Source: Streptomyces sp. Mut1 (lineage in GTDB: Bacteria; Actinomycetota; Actinomycetes; Streptomycetales; Streptomycetaceae). Taken from it: a stretch of 64,000 nucleotides of DNA. This document shows positions 56,068 through 64,000 of this stretch, piece after piece. The stretch covers positions 6,210,001-6,274,000 of the forward strand of contig NZ_CP120997.1 in assembly GCF_030719295.1 (NCBI RefSeq), written 5' to 3'. Below the pieces are notes generated by a model, which made no database searches, had not been told where the DNA came from, and saw only the letters and a program-made list of their open reading frames with translations. Made by a program: the position numbers and the translations under genes. How positions within the stretch are numbered: position 1 is the stretch's first letter; each line of letters starts with the position of its first letter.

Positions 56068-57027
56068 TCACTTCCCCTCGTTGCGGTTGGCCCGCAGGTA
56101 GAACACCGCGAAGACGGCGGAGATCAGGATCAGGATGTTGCCGACCACGGCACCGGCCCCGAAGTCCAGCTGGACGAAGGAGTTCTGGTACGTGAGGGTG
56201 CCCAGGGTCTGCGTGGAGTCGGCGGGACCGCCGTCGGTGAGCGCGAGGATCAGGTCGAGGATCTTCACCGTCGACATGAAGCCGAGCACCAGCACCACGG
56301 TGATCACCGGCCGCAGCATCGGCAGCGTGATGGAGCGGAACGTCCGCCAGGCGGATGCGCCGTCCAGCGAGGCGGCCTCGTACAGCTCCTTGGGGACCTC
56401 CTGGAGACCGCCGTAGAGGATCACCATGTTGAACGGGATGCCGATCCAGATGTTCACCAGGATCACCGAGATCAGCGCCATGCTCGTGCTGGTCAGCCAC
56501 GGGGTGTCGCCGCCGGCGCCGATCGTGCCGAGGAACGAGTTGAGGACGCCGGTGTCCTGGTCGAGGATGCGCCGCCAGACGACACCCGAGACGACCATCG
56601 GCACCAGCCACGGCAGCAGGATCAGCGACCGGAGGATGCCGTTGAGGGGGAAGCGGCGGCTGAAGAAGACGGCGAGGCCGAGGCCGATGCAGAACTGCCC
56701 GATCAGGGAGCCGATCGTGAACAGGATGGTGTGCCACAGGGCCTTGCCGAAGAGCTCGTCGTTGAAGACGTTGCTCCAGTTGTCCGTCCCGTTGAACGGG
56801 GACTCGCCCGTGAAGAACGTGGACGGCGAGTAGTCCTGGAAGCTCATCACGATGTTGCGGACGAGCGGGTACCCGAAGAAGAGCGCCATGAACACGACGG
56901 CGGGGGCGATGAAGCCCCACTGGGCGAGCCGCCTGCGGCGCCGTATGCGGGCCGGGTTCGGCGGCTTGGCCGCCTTCTTCGCGACGGGCGCGGCGCCTGC
57001 GGCCGCGGAAGCGGTGGTGGTCGACAT
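56068..57027 (-). CDS. Oligosaccharide ABC transporter permease, first subunit
   Basis: 319 residues, MalF type, with an Ala/Lys-rich N-terminal tail then LAQWGFIAPAVVFMALFFGYPL. EAA loop: VPKELYEAASLDGASAWRTFRSITLP. ATG at 57027; 12 bases separate it from the binding-protein stop. Middle gene of the operon, partner of the downstream permease. Confidence 0.95.
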   Translation of the reverse strand: MSTTTASAAAGAAPVAKKAAKPPNPARIRRRRRLAQWGFIAPAVVFMALFFGYPLVRNIVMSFQDYSPSTFFTGESPFNGTDNWSNVFNDELFGKALWHTILFTIGSLIGQFCIGLGLAVFFSRRFPLNGILRSLILLPWLVPMVVSGVVWRRILDQDTGVLNSFLGTIGAGGDTPWLTSTSMALISVILVNIWIGIPFNMVILYGGLQEVPKELYEAASLDGASAWRTFRSITLPMLRPVITVVLVLGFMSTVKILDLILALTDGGPADSTQTLGTLTYQNSFVQLDFGAGAVVGNILILISAVFAVFYLRANRNEGK

Positions 57028-57039
57028 GGTTCGGATACC

Positions 57040-58269
57040 TCAGTTCCCGCTCGTCGCGCGCTTCTGGGCCCGCTTGAGGGCGGTCTCGCTCGGCTCACCC
57101 GTCAGGGCGGACTGGAACGCGCTCTGGAGCGCGAGGGAGACGGACGACCACCGCGCGCCGAGCTTGGCGGTACGCGAGCGGGCCGTGGCGACCTGGTCGG
57201 CGAGGGCCGCCAGCTCCGGCGCCTTCGTGCGCCACACGGCGGCGGCCTTCTCGTTGGCCGGGACCATCCAGCTGTTGATCGCGTAGGTGATCTGCTCCTG
57301 CTCGCCGGCCATGCAGCCGATGATCTTCGCGGACATCTTCTCGCGCTCGCCGTCACCCGTGTTGGGCACGGTCAGCACGCCGCCGCCCAGCGGCCCCACC
57401 GAGTCGTCGCCCGCCTCCGGGACCGGGATCTGGGCGATGCCCCAGTTCAGGCCCTTCTTGGAGTTCAGGGTCTCGACCTGCCACGGGCCGTTGATCATCA
57501 TCGCCGCGTTGCCCGCCATGAACTGGTCGTTCACATCGGCCTGGGTCCAGTTGACCGTCGACTTGGAGAGCGAGCCGTCCTTCAGCAGGCTCTTCCAGTA
57601 GTCCAGCGCCCCGGCCACCTCGGGGCTGTCGAGCTTCGTCTCGTCGCCGCCGTTGGACCACATGAACGGGGTGAACTGGAAGACGCCGTCCTCGGCGCCG
57701 CCCGCGCTGAGCGCCAGACCGTACCGCTTGCCGTGGGTCAGCTCCTTCGCCGTCTCCCGCATCTCGGCCCAGGTGGTGGGGACCTTCAGACCGGCCTTGT
57801 CGAGCGTGTCCTTGTTGTAGAACAGCGCCAGCGTGTTCACGGTGCGCGCGGCCCCGTAGTACGTCCCCTCGTACGAGCCGAAGTTCACGATCCCCTCGGG
57901 GATGTCCCGCGTCGACAGGCCGAGGTCCTTCAGCGGGATCAGCCCGCCCGCCTCGGCGAACGTCGGCATCTCGGAGGCGTCCAGCTGGAGCACGTCGGGA
58001 AGCGACTTGGACGACGCCATCCGCAGGGCTTTGGTCATCACCTGCGAGGCCGGGACGCTCTGCTGCTCGATGGTCACCCCGAGCTGCTTGCCGCACCGTG
58101 CCAGGGTCTGGGCGTCCCAGCGGTGGTAGGACTCGTCGGTCGAGGAGTTCAGGACCGTGTACACGTCCGGGTCCCGCTGCTGGCCGCAGCCGGACAGGAC
58201 CACGCCGCCTATCAGCGCGGAGACGACCGTGAGCGGGACGGCGACCCCTGGGGTGAAGCGGTTCGACAT
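57040..58269 (-). CDS. Extracellular oligosaccharide-binding lipoprotein
   Basis: 409 residues. The signal peptide ends in the lipobox LSGC (Cys about 28). The mature protein is a family-1 solute-binding protein (VLNSSTDESYHRWDAQTL; LFYNKDTLDKAGLKVPTTWAEM; NAAMMINGPWQVETL). ATG 58269; the seven-codon upstream extension is not needed. First gene of the importer-GH1 operon and divergent from an alpha-xylosidase gene, so xyloglucan-derived or xylo-oligosaccharides are the likely cargo (inference). Confidence 0.93.
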   Translation of the reverse strand: MSNRFTPGVAVPLTVVSALIGGVVLSGCGQQRDPDVYTVLNSSTDESYHRWDAQTLARCGKQLGVTIEQQSVPASQVMTKALRMASSKSLPDVLQLDASEMPTFAEAGGLIPLKDLGLSTRDIPEGIVNFGSYEGTYYGAARTVNTLALFYNKDTLDKAGLKVPTTWAEMRETAKELTHGKRYGLALSAGGAEDGVFQFTPFMWSNGGDETKLDSPEVAGALDYWKSLLKDGSLSKSTVNWTQADVNDQFMAGNAAMMINGPWQVETLNSKKGLNWGIAQIPVPEAGDDSVGPLGGGVLTVPNTGDGEREKMSAKIIGCMAGEQEQITYAINSWMVPANEKAAAVWRTKAPELAALADQVATARSRTAKLGARWSSVSLALQSAFQSALTGEPSETALKRAQKRATSGN

Positions 58270-58469
58270 TCTGCTGCCTCTTGTCGGCAAGGGCCCGGAC
58301 GGCTGCGCTGCCGTCCGACCGATTTGTTTGCTGCCAGTACTAATACGGCATGTCGGCGTTCGTTTCTAGACCATCCTGGTGACACCCACGTCACATAGGG
58401 GCAACATGCCCGCTCGCAGGGGGTCCCGAGGCTCCGGTTCGGGTGGATTCATAGCCTCCCCAGGGTGAA

Positions 58470-58483
58470 TCGAAGCGCTTCGA
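58470..58483. promoter_or_regulatory. LacI-type operator between the importer operon and the alpha-xylosidase
   Basis: TCGAAGCGCTTCGA, a perfect 14-bp palindrome with central CGCG-type symmetry, the form of LacI/GalR-family sites in Streptomyces (compare the CebR site with central GCGC). It lies 55 bases before the alpha-xylosidase start and 200 before the divergent operon. No LacI gene adjoins it. Confidence 0.75.
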
Positions 58484-58537
58484 AAACTATTTGTTTTGTG
58501 TACGATCAAAACCAGGACCCAAAGGAACGGACCCCCC

Positions 58538-60793
58538 ATGAAGTTCACCGACGGCTTCTGGCAGATGCGAGACGGTGTCCACGCCTCGTACGCCACCGAC
58601 CTCCGCGACCTCCGCCTCGACGCCGGCCGGCTCACCGCCTACGCCGCGGTCAAGCACGTGGCCCGGCGCGGGGACACGCTGAACGCCCCCCTGATCACCG
58701 TGGAGGCGTACGCCCCCGCCGAAGGCGTCATCGGTGTCCGCGTCACCCACCTGGCGGGCAGGCGCCACCCGGGCCCCGACTTCGATCTGCCCGGCGCGAC
58801 CGGCGACGCGGCGGCCGCCGTCCGGGAGCACGGCGGGGCCGCCGAGCTGACCAGCGGCCCGCTCACCCTCCGGCTGCCCGCGGCCGGCGGCTTCGGCCTG
58901 GAGTTCCTCGACGCGGACGGCCGGCTCCTGACCGCCGCCGGACGCAAGGGGACCGCCTTCGCCACGACCGGAGACGGCGGCCACCACATGCTCACCCAGC
59001 TCGCGCTGGGCGTCGGCGAGACGATCCACGGGCTCGGCGAACGGTTCACCCCGTACGTCAAGAACGGCCAGGTCGTCGACATGTGGCAGGCGGACGGCGG
59101 CACCAGCAGCGAGCAGGCGTACAAGAACGTCCCGTTCTACCTCTCCTCGCGCGGCTACGGCGTCTTCGTCAACCACCCCGGCAAGGTCTCCTTCGAGGTC
59201 GGCTCCGAAGCGGTGGGCCAGGTGCAGTTCAGCGTCGAGGACCAGAGCCTGGAGTACTTCGTCGTCGCCGGGCCCACCCCCAAGGAGGTGCTGGCCCGCT
59301 ACACCGCGCTCACCGGCCGCCCGGCCCTGCCCCCCGCCTGGTCCTTCGGCCTGTGGCTGACGACCTCGTTCACCACCTCCTACGACGAGGAGACCGTCAC
59401 CTCGTTCGTGGACGGCATGGCCGAGCGGGGCATCCCGCTCTCCGTCTTCCACTTCGACTGCTTCTGGATGCGCGAGTACCAGTGGTGCGACTTCGAGTGG
59501 GACCCGCGGACCTTCCCGGACCCGGCCGGCATGCTGGCCCGCCTCAAGGACAAGGGCCTCAGGATCTGCGTCTGGATCAACCCGTACATCGCGCAGAAGA
59601 GCCCCCTGTACGCGGAGGGCGCGGCGAACGGCTACTTCGTCCGCACCCCCGGCGGCGACGTCTGGCAGTGGGACATGTGGCAGGCCGGCATGGCGCTGGT
59701 GGACTTCAGCAACCCCGAGGCCACCGCCTGGTACCAGGGCAAGCTGAAGACGCTCCTGGACCAGGGGGTCGACGGCTTCAAGACCGACTTCGGCGAGCGC
59801 ATCCCCACCGACGTCGTCTGGCACGACGGCTCCGACCCGGAGCGGATGCACAACTACTACGCGCACCTCTACAACAAGGCCGTCTTCGAGGTGCTGGAGA
59901 AGGAGCGCGGCCAGGGCGAGGCCGTTCTCTTCGCCCGCTCCGCCACCGCGGGCGGCCAGCAGTTCCCCGTGCACTGGGGCGGCGACTGTTGGTCCTCCTT
60001 CGGCGCGATGGCCGAGTCCCTGCGCGGCGGCCTCTCCCTCTCGCTGTCCGGGTTCGGCTTCTGGAGCCACGACATCGGCGGCTTCGAGGGCACCCCCGAC
60101 CCGGCGGTCTTCAAGCGCTGGCTCGCCTTCGGCCTGCTCTCCTCGCACAGCCGGCTGCACGGCTCCTCCTCCTACCGCGTGCCGTGGGAGTTCGGTGACG
60201 AGGCGGTCGCGGTCGCCCGGCAGTTCACCGAGCTCAAGCACCGCCTCATGCCCTACCTGTACGCGGCGGCCGTCGAGGCCCACCGCACCGGCGTCCCCAC
60301 CATGCGCCCGATGCTGCTGGAGTTCCCCGACGACCCGGCCGCCCGCACGGTGGACCGCCAGTACCTGCTGGGCCCGGACGTCCTGGTCGCCCCGGTCTTC
60401 AGCGAGGACGGCCACACCGAGTACTACGTCCCCGAGGGCACCTGGACCCACCTCCTGACCGGCGAGACCGTCTCCGGCCCCGCCTGGCACCGCGGCACCT
60501 ACGGCTTCGACAGCCTCCCGCTGCTGGTCCGCCCCGGCGCTGTCCTGCCGCTCGGCGCGGACACCTCCCGCCCCGACGGCGACTGGACGACCGGCCTGGA
60601 GCTGCGCGTGTACGCCCCCGAGGGCATCGGCGACTTCACCCGCACGGTGACCGTCCCCGGCCTCACGGGCGCCCCCGCAGCCACGTACCAGGTGGTCCGC
60701 GAGGGCGGCACCCTCCGCGTCACCGCCGACACGGACCGGCCGTACGAGGTCGTGGTCGTCGGCGACCCGGCGGTGGACGTGGTCAAGGGCTGA
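58538..60793 (+). CDS. Alpha-xylosidase, GH31 (YicI type)
   Basis: 751-residue cytosolic glycosidase releasing alpha-linked xylose from isoprimeverose or xyloglucan oligosaccharides. GH31 core: FHFDCFWMREYQWCDFEWD, nucleophile Asp417 in FKTDFGERIPTD and acid/base Asp483 in HWGGDCWSSF, the same 66-residue spacing as the Asp416/Asp482 pair of E. coli YicI. The signature FWSHDIGGFEGTPDP is present. ATG 58538 follows AAAGGA. Divergent from the importer operon with a shared palindromic operator, so it probably works with that importer and GH1 enzyme. Confidence 0.93.
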   Translation: MKFTDGFWQMRDGVHASYATDLRDLRLDAGRLTAYAAVKHVARRGDTLNAPLITVEAYAPAEGVIGVRVTHLAGRRHPGPDFDLPGATGDAAAAVREHGGAAELTSGPLTLRLPAAGGFGLEFLDADGRLLTAAGRKGTAFATTGDGGHHMLTQLALGVGETIHGLGERFTPYVKNGQVVDMWQADGGTSSEQAYKNVPFYLSSRGYGVFVNHPGKVSFEVGSEAVGQVQFSVEDQSLEYFVVAGPTPKEVLARYTALTGRPALPPAWSFGLWLTTSFTTSYDEETVTSFVDGMAERGIPLSVFHFDCFWMREYQWCDFEWDPRTFPDPAGMLARLKDKGLRICVWINPYIAQKSPLYAEGAANGYFVRTPGGDVWQWDMWQAGMALVDFSNPEATAWYQGKLKTLLDQGVDGFKTDFGERIPTDVVWHDGSDPERMHNYYAHLYNKAVFEVLEKERGQGEAVLFARSATAGGQQFPVHWGGDCWSSFGAMAESLRGGLSLSLSGFGFWSHDIGGFEGTPDPAVFKRWLAFGLLSSHSRLHGSSSYRVPWEFGDEAVAVARQFTELKHRLMPYLYAAAVEAHRTGVPTMRPMLLEFPDDPAARTVDRQYLLGPDVLVAPVFSEDGHTEYYVPEGTWTHLLTGETVSGPAWHRGTYGFDSLPLLVRPGAVLPLGADTSRPDGDWTTGLELRVYAPEGIGDFTRTVTVPGLTGAPAATYQVVREGGTLRVTADTDRPYEVVVVGDPAVDVVKG

Positions 60794-60820
60794 ACGCGGG
60801 CGCGGCCGGCGAAGGACGGG

Positions 60821-60843
60821 GGGCGCGGTGCGGGACCGCGCCC
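60821..60843 (+). terminator. Terminator after the alpha-xylosidase
   Basis: GGGCGCGGT-n5-ACCGCGCCC, a 9-bp perfect stem, 27 bases past the stop. Confidence 0.75.
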
Positions 60844-60985
60844 CCGCAGGACCTCGCAGCCGTATCCGGGCACTCCCGGGCGCGCCCGCCCCGCCCGGTC
60901 CGGGCCGGAATGCGATCGTGGAGCGGCGGGTTCCCACCTTCGACAGCACGTGAGCGGCAACGGCACCGAGAGCGGATGGCCTCAT

Positions 60986-61738
60986 ATGGGCGAGCTGATC
61001 CTGATCCGGCACGGCGAGACCGAGTGGTCCCGGGACGGACAGCACACGAGCCACACCGACCTGCCGCTGACCCCCCTCGGTGAGCGGCAGGCCCGCGCCC
61101 TGGCCCCGCTGCTCGCGGACCGCGCCATCGCGCTCACCCTGGTCAGCCCCTTGCTCCGGGCCCGGCGCACCGCCGAACTCGCCGGGCTCACCGCACCCCG
61201 CGTCACCCCCGAGCTGCGCGAGTGGGACTACGGCGGCTACGAGGGCATCACCACCGACGAGATCCACCGCACCCGCCCCGGCTGGAACCTCTGGACGGAC
61301 GGCGTCGCCGCGGGCCCCGCGGCCCACCCGGGCGAAACCCCGGCGGAGGTCGGCGACCGGGCCGACCGGGTGCTGGCCCAGGTCGCCCGCGCCGCCCGGC
61401 GCGCCGGGGACGAGGACATCGCGCTCGTCGCGCACTCCCACTTCCTGCGTGTCCTGACGGCCCGCTACCTCGGCCTGACCCCGGCGGAGGGCACGCTCTT
61501 CCAGCTCGCGACGGGCGCCGTCTCCCGCCTCGGCCGGGAACACGGCCGGCCGGTCATCACCGCGTGGAACGTCACGCTGCCCGAGAGCCTCTTCCCGCCG
61601 GAGCAGCCGGAGCAGCCGGAGCAGCCGGAGCAGCCGGAGCAGCCGGAGCAGCCGGAGCAGCCGGAGCAGCCGGAGCAGCCGGAGCAGCCGGAGCAGCCGG
61701 AGCAGCCGGAGCCGCCGGAGTCCCCGGAACGCGCCTGA
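60986..61738 (+). CDS. Histidine phosphatase family protein with EQP-repeat tail
   Basis: 250 residues. Phosphoglycerate-mutase-like phosphatase: catalytic motif LILIRHGETEWSRDGQHTSHTDLPLT, GYEGITTDEI, and the second catalytic His in IALVAHSHFLRVL. After residue about 205 the protein ends in 12 exact EQP tripeptides and EPPESPERA, an acidic, proline-rich disordered tail. ATG 60986 is chosen since it directly precedes the first strand; GTG 60950 is possible. Substrate unknown. Confidence 0.88.
   Translation: MGELILIRHGETEWSRDGQHTSHTDLPLTPLGERQARALAPLLADRAIALTLVSPLLRARRTAELAGLTAPRVTPELREWDYGGYEGITTDEIHRTRPGWNLWTDGVAAGPAAHPGETPAEVGDRADRVLAQVARAARRAGDEDIALVAHSHFLRVLTARYLGLTPAEGTLFQLATGAVSRLGREHGRPVITAWNVTLPESLFPPEQPEQPEQPEQPEQPEQPEQPEQPEQPEQPEQPEQPEPPESPERA
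61601..61708 (+). repeat. Tandem repeat GAGCAGCCG x 12
   Basis: Twelve identical 9-base units, then one variant (GAGCCGCCG). All are in frame with the phosphatase and encode Glu-Gln-Pro. Exact identity indicates recent expansion. Confidence 0.97.
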
Positions 61739-61757
61739 CCGCCCCTTCGGGCAGGCC

Positions 61758-62426
61758 CTAGAAGTCGTCCAGCCATACGACGATCCCGGTGCGCCCGGTC
61801 AGGGCCGCCGCGGCGCCCGCCCGGATCGCGGCCGCGCAGCGGGCCCCGGTGAACGAGGCGGGGTCGTACGTCGAGGACATGCCGAGCCCCTCCCCGCGGA
61901 ACGACGCCCCGGTCCAGTCGACCGCCGTCACGTTCTCGGTGGGTTCGGCGAGCTCCGCCCCCACGATCAGGAACCGCTGGGCGAGATGGCTCGGGGTCAC
62001 CGTCGTCAGGGGGTCGATGAGGTCGTTGCCCGCGCTGACGACGAGATCCGGGTGCAGGTCCAGCGCCCGGGTGACCGCGGGCAGCAGGTCGGTGTCGTCG
62101 GACGCGGTCACGGTGCGCAGGTCCACGTCCGTCTCCTTCGCCCACTCCCGCACCGCCTCGGCGAGGGTCTTCGCCGGGCGGTCGGTGCCCGCGGTGAGCA
62201 GGACGACCCGGGTGCCGGGCGCGGGCCGGACCCCGGACCACGAACCGGGGCTCGGCGTGACGGTCGACTCCGGCGCGGGCGGCCGGCCGGGATCGGTGAA
62301 CCCCGCGCCGGGTGTGCCGACGGCGGAGGGGACGGGGCGCCGCTGCGACCAGTCGTCACCCGAGGCGCATCCGGTGAGCAGGGCGGCGGCCACCACCAGA
62401 ACGGCGGCGAGAGACGGGCGGTGCAA
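61758..62426 (-). CDS. Lipoprotein with periplasmic-binding-like domain
   Basis: About 222 residues. Signal peptide with lipobox LTGC (Cys about 19), a Pro/Ser/Thr-rich spacer, then an alpha/beta domain (VVLLTAGTDRPAKTLAEAVREWAKETDVDLRTVTASDDTDLLPAVTRALDLHPDLVVSAGNDLIDPLTTV) resembling BMP/PnrA-like sugar- or nucleoside-binding lipoproteins but shorter. A TTG start at 62426 is chosen because GAAGGA lies eight bases upstream; GTG 62462 is the alternative. No transporter genes nearby, so its role is open. Confidence 0.78.
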   Translation of the reverse strand: MHRPSLAAVLVVAAALLTGCASGDDWSQRRPVPSAVGTPGAGFTDPGRPPAPESTVTPSPGSWSGVRPAPGTRVVLLTAGTDRPAKTLAEAVREWAKETDVDLRTVTASDDTDLLPAVTRALDLHPDLVVSAGNDLIDPLTTVTPSHLAQRFLIVGAELAEPTENVTAVDWTGASFRGEGLGMSSTYDPASFTGARCAAAIRAGAAAALTGRTGIVVWLDDF

Positions 62427-62596
62427 GGCGGACGTCCTTCGGTGCGGAGCGGCTTTTTCCACATCCTGCTCGGCCGTTCCACACGATCTCCACCGGTCCG
62501 ACCGATTTCGAACGCTTGTTTTCTCATGGTTCGCTGACCGGTCGTCGGCGGTTCATCCACGACCAGCACGGTGCACGGGCAACCCCAAGGAGACCC

Positions 62597-63808
62597 ATGT
62601 CGCACCGTGCCCGCCGCCTGCTGCTCGCCTTCGCCGCGGCGGCCTTCCTCTTCCTCGGCCTCGTCAGGCCCGCAGCCGCCCACGGCTTCACCTCCGTCGT
62701 GTACGCGCACGTCACCGCCGACGGTGACGGCCGCCTCCGCAGCGAACTGAAACTGGAGTACGACCTGCTCGTCGTCTCGGCCGCCGACGCCGGGTCCGAC
62801 GACCCGCTCTTCCGGGCCGGGACCGACGCGTTCGAAGCCAAGGACGCCGGCGCTCAGGCCAAGGCCCTCGACGCGCACCGCGCGACCGTCATCGACTACG
62901 TCACCCGGCGTTTCGCGGTCACCGCGGGCGGCGCCGACTGCGAACCCGCTCCCGTCGGAGGGTTCCGGATGGGCACCGAGGAGGGCGTGCCCTACGCGCT
63001 GCTCACGCTCGACTGGACCTGCTCCGGACACGGCACCGGCGACCACGAGATCCGCAGCGGCCTCTTCCCCGACCCGGAGGGGTACGTCGAGGGAACCAAG
63101 ACGATCGTCACGTACGCGGTCGACGGTCACACCGGCAGCGCCGCCCTCGACAGCGCCCACCCGGAGTTCTCTATCAGCCAGTCCTGGCCGCAGCGCTTCT
63201 GGGAGTTCTTCCGCCTGGGCGCCGAGCACCTGCTGACGGGCACCGACCACATCCTGTTCCTGCTCGCCCTCATCGCCGGATCGCTCAGACCCCGCGAAGT
63301 CGTCCTGGCGGCCACCGCGTTCACCCTCGCCCACTCGGTGACGTTCCTGCTCGCCGCGCTCGGTCTGGTCGACGTCCCCGCCGGCCTCGTGGAGCCCGTC
63401 ATCGCCCTGTCCATCGCCGTGGTCGCGGGCTGGCACCTGTGGCGCCTGCGGGAGCGCGGCGAGCGGGCGGCGGTGCTCCCGGCGCCGGAGACGAGCCGGC
63501 TCGGGCTCGACCGGGCCGGGTGGACCCGGCTCGGCGTGGTGTTCTGCTTCGGCCTCGTGCACGGACTCGGCTTCGCGGGGGCCCTCGGTATCGAGGCGGC
63601 GTGGTCGTGGACGCTCCTGTGGTCCCTGCTGGTGTTCAACATCGGCATCGAGGCCGTCCAACTCGGCTTCATCGCCGTGCTGTTCCCGCTCCTGCTGCTG
63701 CTCGGCCGGCGCTCGCCGCGGGCCGGCCGGTGGGTGACCGGGGCGCTGTCCGCGGGGGTGGCCGTCATGGGCCTCGCCTGGTTCGTACAGCGCGTGACCG
63801 GATCGTAG
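62597..63808 (+). CDS. HupE/UreJ-family membrane protein
   Basis: 403 residues. A signal peptide (LLLAFAAAAFLFLGLVRPAAAHG) precedes an extracellular region (about 35-210) and a C-terminal membrane domain of about six helices. The family motif is LGAEHLLTGTDHILFLLALI, then LAHSVTFLLAALGLVDVP and GLVHGLGFAGALG. HupE/UreJ proteins are proposed nickel or cobalt importers or accessory proteins. ATG 62597 is fixed by AAGGAG. No hydrogenase or urease genes are in view; a link to cobalt for B12 is possible but 40 kb away. Confidence 0.88.
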   Translation: MSHRARRLLLAFAAAAFLFLGLVRPAAAHGFTSVVYAHVTADGDGRLRSELKLEYDLLVVSAADAGSDDPLFRAGTDAFEAKDAGAQAKALDAHRATVIDYVTRRFAVTAGGADCEPAPVGGFRMGTEEGVPYALLTLDWTCSGHGTGDHEIRSGLFPDPEGYVEGTKTIVTYAVDGHTGSAALDSAHPEFSISQSWPQRFWEFFRLGAEHLLTGTDHILFLLALIAGSLRPREVVLAATAFTLAHSVTFLLAALGLVDVPAGLVEPVIALSIAVVAGWHLWRLRERGERAAVLPAPETSRLGLDRAGWTRLGVVFCFGLVHGLGFAGALGIEAAWSWTLLWSLLVFNIGIEAVQLGFIAVLFPLLLLLGRRSPRAGRWVTGALSAGVAVMGLAWFVQRVTGS

Positions 63809-63947
63809 GAACCACAGGCGGACGGTGAAGTTCAGCCTCCGCCCGGATCGCCTTCGCGTGCTGTTCATCCAGGGCCTGGAACTTGGTGCCCGTCCTTCGT
63901 GTGCGCACATCCTGCCCACCGTTTGTACACAAAAGAATCGATACTTC

Positions 63948-64000
63948 ATGAGAACGAACCCTTCCCAGCGGGCCGGCAGGCCCGTCGGGCACCGCGTGGC
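63948..64000 (+). CDS. Possible start of a gene cut by the window end
   Basis: ATG at 63948 opens a frame (MRTNPSQRAGRPVGHRV) to the window end. The region before it (63809-63947) includes an AT-richer patch with TTTGTACACAAA (palindromic) and CGATAC, possibly a promoter. Too short to identify. Confidence 0.3.
   Translation, partial: MRTNPSQRAGRPVGHRV

Noticed and set aside
58487..61543. 1018-codon minus-strand frame opposite the alpha-xylosidase and phosphatase
   Set aside because: Antisense artefact with repetitive Gly/Ala/Val/Arg content spanning two real genes.
61601..61708. CRISPR array
   Set aside because: Units are 9 bases with no spacers; it is a coding tandem repeat.
61465..62241. 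Minus-strand frame with a Gly-Cys-Ser repeat over the 9-base repeat
   Set aside because: The repeat is in frame with the phosphatase on the plus strand; the GCS protein is the reverse reading of the same DNA.
63765..63992. 75-codon minus-strand frame at the window end
   Set aside because: Overlaps the end of the HupE-type gene, no ribosome site, no recognisable domain; too little sequence to judge.

Overview
The window is typical high-GC actinobacterial chromosome and almost certainly Streptomyces. Coding frames are GC-rich with GTG and TTG starts. The gene content also fits: a cobalamin riboswitch, CobIJ and CobL fusions, a WhiJ/DUF397/ATPase trio, DUF6928, ricin-lectin secreted enzymes, and a MurA-like gene beside acnA. 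Most of it reads as ordinary core and near-core chromosome. The exception is about 38.7-45.7 kb, which holds broken, repeated and lower-GC genes.

Layout. 0-2.7 kb: end of a sugar ABC importer with a Gfo/Idh/MocA oxidoreductase. 2.9-9.8 kb: assimilatory nitrate reductase fused to a NADPH-flavoprotein reductase, convergent with a molybdate importer (permease-ATPase fusion plus binding lipoprotein) that supplies its metal. 10.1-11.2 kb: vWA-domain protein. 11.3-22.9 kb: corrin-ring genes cobL, cobM, cbiD, cobK, cobIJ, cobH, cobG and riboswitch-controlled cobN; a large palindromic repeat sits on the 3' end of cobL. 22.9-32.4 kb: secreted and cell-surface proteins (L,D-transpeptidase, choice-of-anchor A/SpaA protein, ThuA-ricin protein, LacI regulator, ricin/beta-helix protein, GH18-ricin chitinase). 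32.5-38.6 kb: AraC regulator, the DUF397/WhiJ-like/ATPase trio, DUF6928 protein, lamin-tail protein, alpha/beta hydrolase.

38.7-45.7 kb is an interbacterial-conflict island. A truncated RHS core joins out of frame to a barnase-type C-terminal toxin followed by barstar and a strong terminator. A second RHS C-terminal tip and a Sel1-repeat gene follow. An IS630-family element has inserted exactly into the Sel1 stop codon. Beyond it lie a deoxyribosyltransferase/TIR-like effector gene with a disturbed start and an AbiEii-type nucleotidyltransferase with a small partner. This array of toxin tips with immunity genes is the most interesting part of the window.

45.8-51.2 kb: HTH-MurA-like fusion, MOSC protein and aconitase, with related palindromes upstream of the first and last. 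51.3-53.7 kb: two tandem FG-GAP paralogues and a GlsB-type membrane protein. 53.8-60.8 kb: a xylo/gluco-oligosaccharide locus with GH1 enzyme, two permeases and binding lipoprotein divergent from a GH31 alpha-xylosidase, with a palindromic operator between them. 61-63.8 kb: histidine phosphatase with an in-frame GAGCAGCCG repeat, a lipoprotein and a HupE/UreJ protein. I saw no tRNA, rRNA or CRISPR array.
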